A DNA stretch of 7,826 nt from a bacterium (GTDB taxonomy: Bacteria > Patescibacteriota > Minisyncoccia > UBA6257 > JAGGUH01): contig JAGGUH010000007.1 in the NCBI GenBank assembly GCA_021158645.1, forward strand, positions 1-7,826. Direction: 5' to 3'. The notes beneath the pieces were generated by a model. It ran no database searches. It saw only the letters and a program-made list of their open reading frames with translations, and had not been told where the DNA came from. This document shows positions 5,358 to 7,826 of the stretch, in pieces. Position numbers and translations under genes: made by a program. How positions within the stretch are numbered: position 1 is the first letter of the stretch; every line of letters begins with the position of its first letter.

Positions 5358-7240
5358 ATTTAGTAATCGTTGAGTCGCCAACAAAAGCAAAAACTATTTC
5401 AAGTTTTCTGCCAAAAGATTATAAAGTAATTGCTTGTTTGGGCCATATTAGAGACCTTCCAAAAACAAAATTAGGAGTTGATTTAGAAAAAAACTTTTTA
5501 CCTCATTATATAATTCCTAAAAGATCAAGAAAAATTGTTAAAGAAATAAAAAATTTATCTCAAAAAGCAAAAAAAGTAATTTTAGCAACAGATGAAGATC
5601 GAGAAGGAGAAGCAATTGCCTGGCATATTCTTAACACAATTTTTCAAAAAGAAAAAGAGAAAAAAAAAGAGTGCCAAAGAATTGTTTTTCATGAGATTAC
5701 AAAAAAAACAATTGAAGAATCTTTAAAAAATCCTCGAAAAATCAATTTAAATTTAGTCAATGCTTGGCAGGCGAGAAGAATTTTAGATAGATTAGTTGGC
5801 TATAAACTTTCGCCGTTTTTATGGAAAAAAGTTGCCAATCGGCTTTCTGCCGGTAGAGTTCAGTCAGCGGCTTTAAGATTAATTGTTGAAAAGGAAAAAG
5901 AAATTAAAAAATTTATTCCAAAAGATTATTACACTATCGAGGCAATTTTCGAGAAAGAAGGTATTGAATTTACCGCAACTTTATTTGAAATTGACAAAAA
6001 GAAATTAGAAAGAACTGAAATTGATAAAAATTTAGTTCAAAAACTATTAAAAGAAATAGATAAAAATTTTTTAGTCCTAAATGCCTCAAAAAAAACAATC
6101 ACCAAAAAACCTTTACCTCCTTTAATTACCTCAACAATGCAGCAAGATGCTTATAATTTTTATCGGTTCTCGAGTAAAAAAACAATGTTACTTGCCCAAA
6201 GATTATATGAAGGAATTGAAATTGAAGGCAAGCCAAAAGGATTAATTACTTATATGAGAACTGACTCTTTTAATTTGAGCCAAGAAGCAATAAAGCAAGC
6301 AAGAGAATTTATTAAAAATAATTTTTCAGAAAAATATTTACCAGAAATTCCCAATAAATTCAAAGCAAAATCAAAACTTGCCCAAGAAGCCCATGAAGCA
6401 ATTAGACCAACTAATGTTAGTTTAACTCCTCAAAGTATTAAAAAATATCTTTCCGAAGATGAATTTAAACTATATGATTTAATTTGGAGAAGATTCGTTG
6501 GATGCCAGATGAGGGAAGCAAAACTTGAAAGAGTTGAAATTGAATTAATTTCAAATAGAATTTATAAATTCAAAGCAAATGGACAAAGAATTTTGTTTGA
6601 TGGTTTTTTAAAAGTTTTAAAAAGAAAAATTTCTGAAAACTTGCTTCCAGAAATCAAAGTAGGGGAGGAATTAGTTGCAAAAAATATAAAAAGTGAAAAA
6701 CACCAAACTCAACCACCGGCAAGATTCAATGATGCTTCTTTGGTAAAAACACTTGAAACATTAGGCATTGGCAGACCTTCGACTTACGCAACAATTGTTT
6801 CTACTTTAATTGAAAGAGGATATATTAAAAGAGAAAAAAGGGGATTTCAACCAACTGAAGTTGGAGTGATAGTTTCTGATCTTCTTACTGCTCATTTTCC
6901 AAAAATTGTTAACTATCAATTTACGGCTAAAATGGAAAATGATTTGGATTTAATTGCCTCTGGTAAAAAAGAATATCAAAAAACTTTAGAAGAATTCTGG
7001 AATCCTTTTTATGAAAATTTAAAAAAGAAATATCAAGAAGTGAAAGAAACAAAAGCAATTTTAACTGATAAAAAATGTCCGGAATGTGGCAAACCATTAG
7101 TAAAACGACTCTCAAAATATGGTTGGTTTTTGAGTTGTTCTGGTTTCCCAAAATGCCGCTATAAAGAAAGTATTAAAGACGAAAAAGCGTTAGACACTAA
7201 ACCAGAGAAATCAAACCATAAAACAAGTTCGGAATCATAA
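5354..7240 (+). CDS. topA: DNA topoisomerase I (type IA), single zinc-finger form
   Basis: The 628-residue enzyme relaxes negative supercoils by cutting one strand, passing the other and resealing. The Toprim domain (about 1-115) has Glu7 in VIVESPTKAK and the metal-binding triad Asp80/Asp82/Glu84 in ATDEDREGEAIAWH. NAWQARRILDRLVGYKLSPF (136-155) and LSAGRVQSAALRLI (164-177) form the gate core. The catalytic tyrosine is Tyr300 in ITYMRTDSF, and EAHEAIRPT (345-353) and GIGRPSTYATI (471-481) complete the active fold. One C-terminal zinc finger remains, Cys575-x2-Cys578-x16-Cys595-x5-Cys601, followed by a charged tail. E. coli TopA is 865 residues with several C-terminal zinc-ribbon domains, so this is a trimmed version, as expected in a reduced genome. 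It starts inside the dprA stop. Every active-site residue looked for is present. The Tyr300 context and lack of a gyrase-type domain exclude reverse gyrase. Confidence 0.97.
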   Translation: MNLVIVESPTKAKTISSFLPKDYKVIACLGHIRDLPKTKLGVDLEKNFLPHYIIPKRSRKIVKEIKNLSQKAKKVILATDEDREGEAIAWHILNTIFQKEKEKKKECQRIVFHEITKKTIEESLKNPRKINLNLVNAWQARRILDRLVGYKLSPFLWKKVANRLSAGRVQSAALRLIVEKEKEIKKFIPKDYYTIEAIFEKEGIEFTATLFEIDKKKLERTEIDKNLVQKLLKEIDKNFLVLNASKKTITKKPLPPLITSTMQQDAYNFYRFSSKKTMLLAQRLYEGIEIEGKPKGLITYMRTDSFNLSQEAIKQAREFIKNNFSEKYLPEIPNKFKAKSKLAQEAHEAIRPTNVSLTPQSIKKYLSEDEFKLYDLIWRRFVGCQMREAKLERVEIELISNRIYKFKANGQRILFDGFLKVLKRKISENLLPEIKVGEELVAKNIKSEKHQTQPPARFNDASLVKTLETLGIGRPSTYATIVSTLIERGYIKREKRGFQPTEVGVIVSDLLTAHFPKIVNYQFTAKMENDLDLIASGKKEYQKTLEEFWNPFYENLKKKYQEVKETKAILTDKKCPECGKPLVKRLSKYGWFLSCSGFPKCRYKESIKDEKALDTKPEKSNHKTSSES

Positions 7241-7242
7241 AA

Positions 7243-7271
7243 TTTAAAATTTGGAATTTGGAATTTATATT
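7243..7271 (+). promoter_or_regulatory. Possible promoter for tRNA-Gly
   Basis: TTTAAA (7243-7248, four of six -35 bases) and TATATT (7266-7271) are 17 bp apart, placing a start near 7278, about 37 nt before the tRNA. Two and a half copies of AATTTGG (7248-7266) fill the spacer exactly. The match is modest in such AT-rich DNA, and topA readthrough is an alternative source of the tRNA. Confidence 0.3.
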
Positions 7272-7297
7272 TTATTTCTCACCTCTCATTTCTCATC
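7248..7297. repeat. Two adjacent 7-bp tandem repeats between topA and tRNA-Gly
   Basis: AATTTGG occurs twice plus a partial AATTT at 7248-7266. Ten bases later TCTCACC, TCTCATT and TCTCATC follow head to tail (7277-7297). Both runs have a 7-bp period. The second is almost pure pyrimidine plus A on the plus strand. Such short tandem repeats arise and change length by slipped-strand mispairing. No coding frame is evident. Confidence 0.75.
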
Positions 7298-7314
7298 TCA
7301 CACTTCCACTAATA

Positions 7315-7386
7315 GCGGGTATCGTATAATGGCAATTACACCTGCTTCCCAAGCAGGAGATGAGGGTTCGATTCCCTCTACCCGCA
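7315..7386 (+). tRNA. tRNA-Gly, anticodon CCC
   Basis: The sequence folds as a complete cloverleaf. Acceptor GCGGGTA (7315-7321) pairs with TACCCGC (7379-7385). The D arm contains AATGGC. The anticodon stem CCTGC/GCAGG (7341-7345/7353-7357) encloses loop TTCCCAA, putting CCC at 7348-7350 to read the glycine codon GGG. The variable loop is 4 nt. The T stem GAGGG/CCCTC carries loop TTCGATT. The first acceptor pairs G1-C72 and C2-G71 and the CC of positions 35-36 are glycine identity elements. The discriminator base is A (7386) and no CCA is encoded, so a CCA-adding enzyme must finish the end. Many bacteria use U at this discriminator position for glycine. A run of six T follows directly. Confidence 0.96.
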
Positions 7387-7392
7387 TTTTTT
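7387..7392 (+). terminator. T6 tract directly after the tRNA
   Basis: Six T residues follow the discriminator base, so the tRNA acceptor and T stems could act as the hairpin for release. No separate GC-rich hairpin is present, so this is suggestive only. Confidence 0.3.
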
Positions 7393-7394
7393 AA

Positions 7395-7425
7395 TTGATA
7401 AGTTTACGGATAAATAAGATACAAT
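7395..7425 (+). promoter_or_regulatory. Weak candidate promoter upstream of the palindrome array
   Basis: TTGATA (7395-7400) and TACAAT (7420-7425) each match five of six consensus bases, but the 19-bp spacer is longer than ideal. A transcript from here would run through the 12-bp palindrome array toward the last gene. Chance occurrence is quite possible. Confidence 0.2.
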
Positions 7426-7480
7426 TTTTATTAAAATTATCATCAAAAACAACTAAAAAAATTTGTTTTGAAATTCGATT

Positions 7481-7540
7481 AATTACGTAATTTATTACGT
7501 AATTAATTACGTAATTAATTACGTAATTAATTACGTAATT
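7481..7540. repeat. Five tandem copies of a 12-bp perfect palindrome
   Basis: AATTACGTAATT is repeated five times with no gaps (units at 7481, 7493, 7505, 7517 and 7529). The only deviation is the first base of unit 2 (T for A). Each unit is its own reverse complement, so the whole 60 bp is nearly self-complementary and contains five TACGTA cores. The flanks show no further degenerate units. The array lies about 94 bp downstream of the tRNA and 96 bp before the -35 of the last gene. It could be a multi-copy binding site for a dimeric regulator, a partition-type or methylation-related site, or a slippage product. I do not recognise it as a known named element. Confidence 0.95.
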
Positions 7541-7580
7541 CAAAAATGAAATTTTTTAATATTTTAATTATACGATTCTT

Positions 7581-7599
7581 CTTTTTTAATTTAAAAAAG
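7581..7599. repeat. 19-nt AT-rich palindrome
   Basis: CTTTTTTAA and TTAAAAAAG (9-bp arms) flank a single central T at 7590. On paper it also folds as a 7-bp stem with a 5-nt loop, but it is nearly all A-T pairs and too weak for a convincing terminator. It lies between the palindrome array and the promoter of the last gene and might be a second operator or simply base composition. Confidence 0.3.
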
Positions 7600-7636
7600 T
7601 AGGGGATTTAAAATAATAAAAGGGTTCAAAAAAGAG

Positions 7637-7665
7637 TTGATTTTTTTAGAAAAAATTAATAAAAT
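7637..7665 (+). promoter_or_regulatory. Good sigma70-type promoter for the last gene
   Basis: TTGATT (7637-7642) and TAAAAT (7660-7665) are separated by the ideal 17 bp; the -35 matches four of six consensus bases and the -10 five of six. Transcription would start near 7672, giving a leader of about 48 nt that contains the Shine-Dalgarno. This is one of the best promoter matches seen in the window and is aimed at the gene starting at 7720. Confidence 0.55.
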
Positions 7666-7705
7666 CTTCTTAAAAGAAAAAACTTTAAAAAATAAAAAAG
7701 GAGAA

Positions 7706-7712
7706 AGGAGGT
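7706..7712 (+). promoter_or_regulatory. Perfect Shine-Dalgarno AGGAGGT, 7 nt before ATG
   Basis: AGGAGGT is fully complementary to the usual 16S rRNA 3' end, and its 7-nt distance to the ATG at 7720 is optimal. It fixes the start of the last gene. AAGGAG at 7698-7703 is a second partial match. No other gene start in the window has anything comparable. Confidence 0.9.
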
Positions 7713-7719
7713 AAGGAAG

Positions 7720-7826
7720 ATGGAAAAAATTATTAAAGTTAATAAAATTAACTCGGAACAACAGAAACAGAATTCTGATTCCAGAATTTGTCCTATAGTT
7801 AAAAAAGGGGATGTCCTCATTTTTGA
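7720..7826 (+). CDS. N-terminal part of an unrecognised protein, cut by window end
   Basis: Thirty-five codons remain open to the last base. The start is secure because of the perfect Shine-Dalgarno and the promoter upstream. The visible protein begins MEKIIKVNKI, continues with a Gln/Asn/Ser-rich hydrophilic stretch (about residues 11-21), and ends with RICPIVKKGDVLIF. The opening has no signal peptide or membrane segment. The closing part resembles a beta-strand/turn and contains one cysteine, but it is too short for family assignment and I do not recognise it. Base composition is as AT-rich as its neighbours, with somewhat more mixed codons (TCC, TGT, GTC, CTC). With its own promoter and the palindrome array upstream, it looks independently controlled and possibly well expressed. 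Confidence 0.8.
   Translation, partial: MEKIIKVNKINSEQQKQNSDSRICPIVKKGDVLIF

Noticed and set aside
6927..7151. Minus-strand frame opposite the topA 3' end
   Set aside because: It lies across the TopA zinc finger and has no recognisable motif.
7481..7540. Palindrome array considered as CRISPR or as plasmid-type iterons
   Set aside because: The units are contiguous 12-mers without spacers, so this is not CRISPR. No replication-initiator gene, DnaA box or origin features are visible nearby.
7546..7602. 18-residue hydrophobic frame (MKFFNILIIRFFFFNLKK) considered as a leader peptide
   Set aside because: It has no ribosome-binding site, its composition is expected from T-rich DNA, and it lies upstream of the proposed promoter of the last gene.

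Overview
This window looks like a piece of a small, AT-rich bacterial genome (roughly 30% G+C by eye, not computed). The best guess is a Candidate Phyla Radiation / Patescibacteria lineage. The reasons are the A/T-ending codon use, short proteins, tight spacing, rpsF-ssb-rpsR without rplI behind rpsR, a TraD/HerA-like ATPase paired with a membrane protein of a type I associate with these genomes, a CxxC-x17-CxxC zinc motif, and a tRNA gene with no encoded CCA. TGA ends dprA and no in-frame TGA is needed anywhere, so the ordinary bacterial code fits; the UGA-glycine code of Gracilibacteria and Absconditabacteria is unlikely. The phylum is inferred, since there is no rRNA gene to confirm it.

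Layout. Positions 1-235 are non-coding: a perfect 19-bp inverted repeat (44-62/87-105), a 15-bp direct repeat with a 34-bp period, and a short palindrome (189-201) against the -35 of a promoter whose predicted start lies almost on the rpsF start codon. Positions 236-4154 hold five plus-strand genes 7-13 nt apart, probably one transcript: rpsF (S6), ssb, rpsR (S18), a one-pass membrane protein, and a TraD/HerA-like DNA-pumping ATPase. After a 111-nt T-rich gap come dprA and topA, which overlap by four bases (ATGA). After another 74 nt of heptad tandem repeats comes tRNA-Gly(CCC) at 7315-7386. Positions 7387-7719 have no convincing gene but carry the most striking non-coding element, five tandem copies of a 12-bp perfect palindrome (7481-7540). 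A good sigma70-type promoter, a perfect Shine-Dalgarno and the first 35 codons of an unrecognised protein follow, cut by the window end.

How the genes fit together. S6 and S18 bind as neighbours on the 30S platform, and SSB coats single-stranded DNA. The membrane protein and ATPase look like the two halves of one DNA-translocating machine: the first ends with a proline-rich tail and the second opens directly with the ATPase lead-in. DprA protects incoming single-stranded DNA and loads RecA during natural transformation, and TopA relaxes negative supercoils. Apart from the ribosomal proteins and the tRNA, the known products all handle DNA, several of them single strands, which makes a DNA transfer or uptake role for the membrane/ATPase pair reasonable but unproven.

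The points most worth following are the palindrome array with its strongly signalled downstream gene, the two-gene translocase inside a ribosomal-protein operon, and the contrast between seven genes with no Shine-Dalgarno and one with a perfect one.
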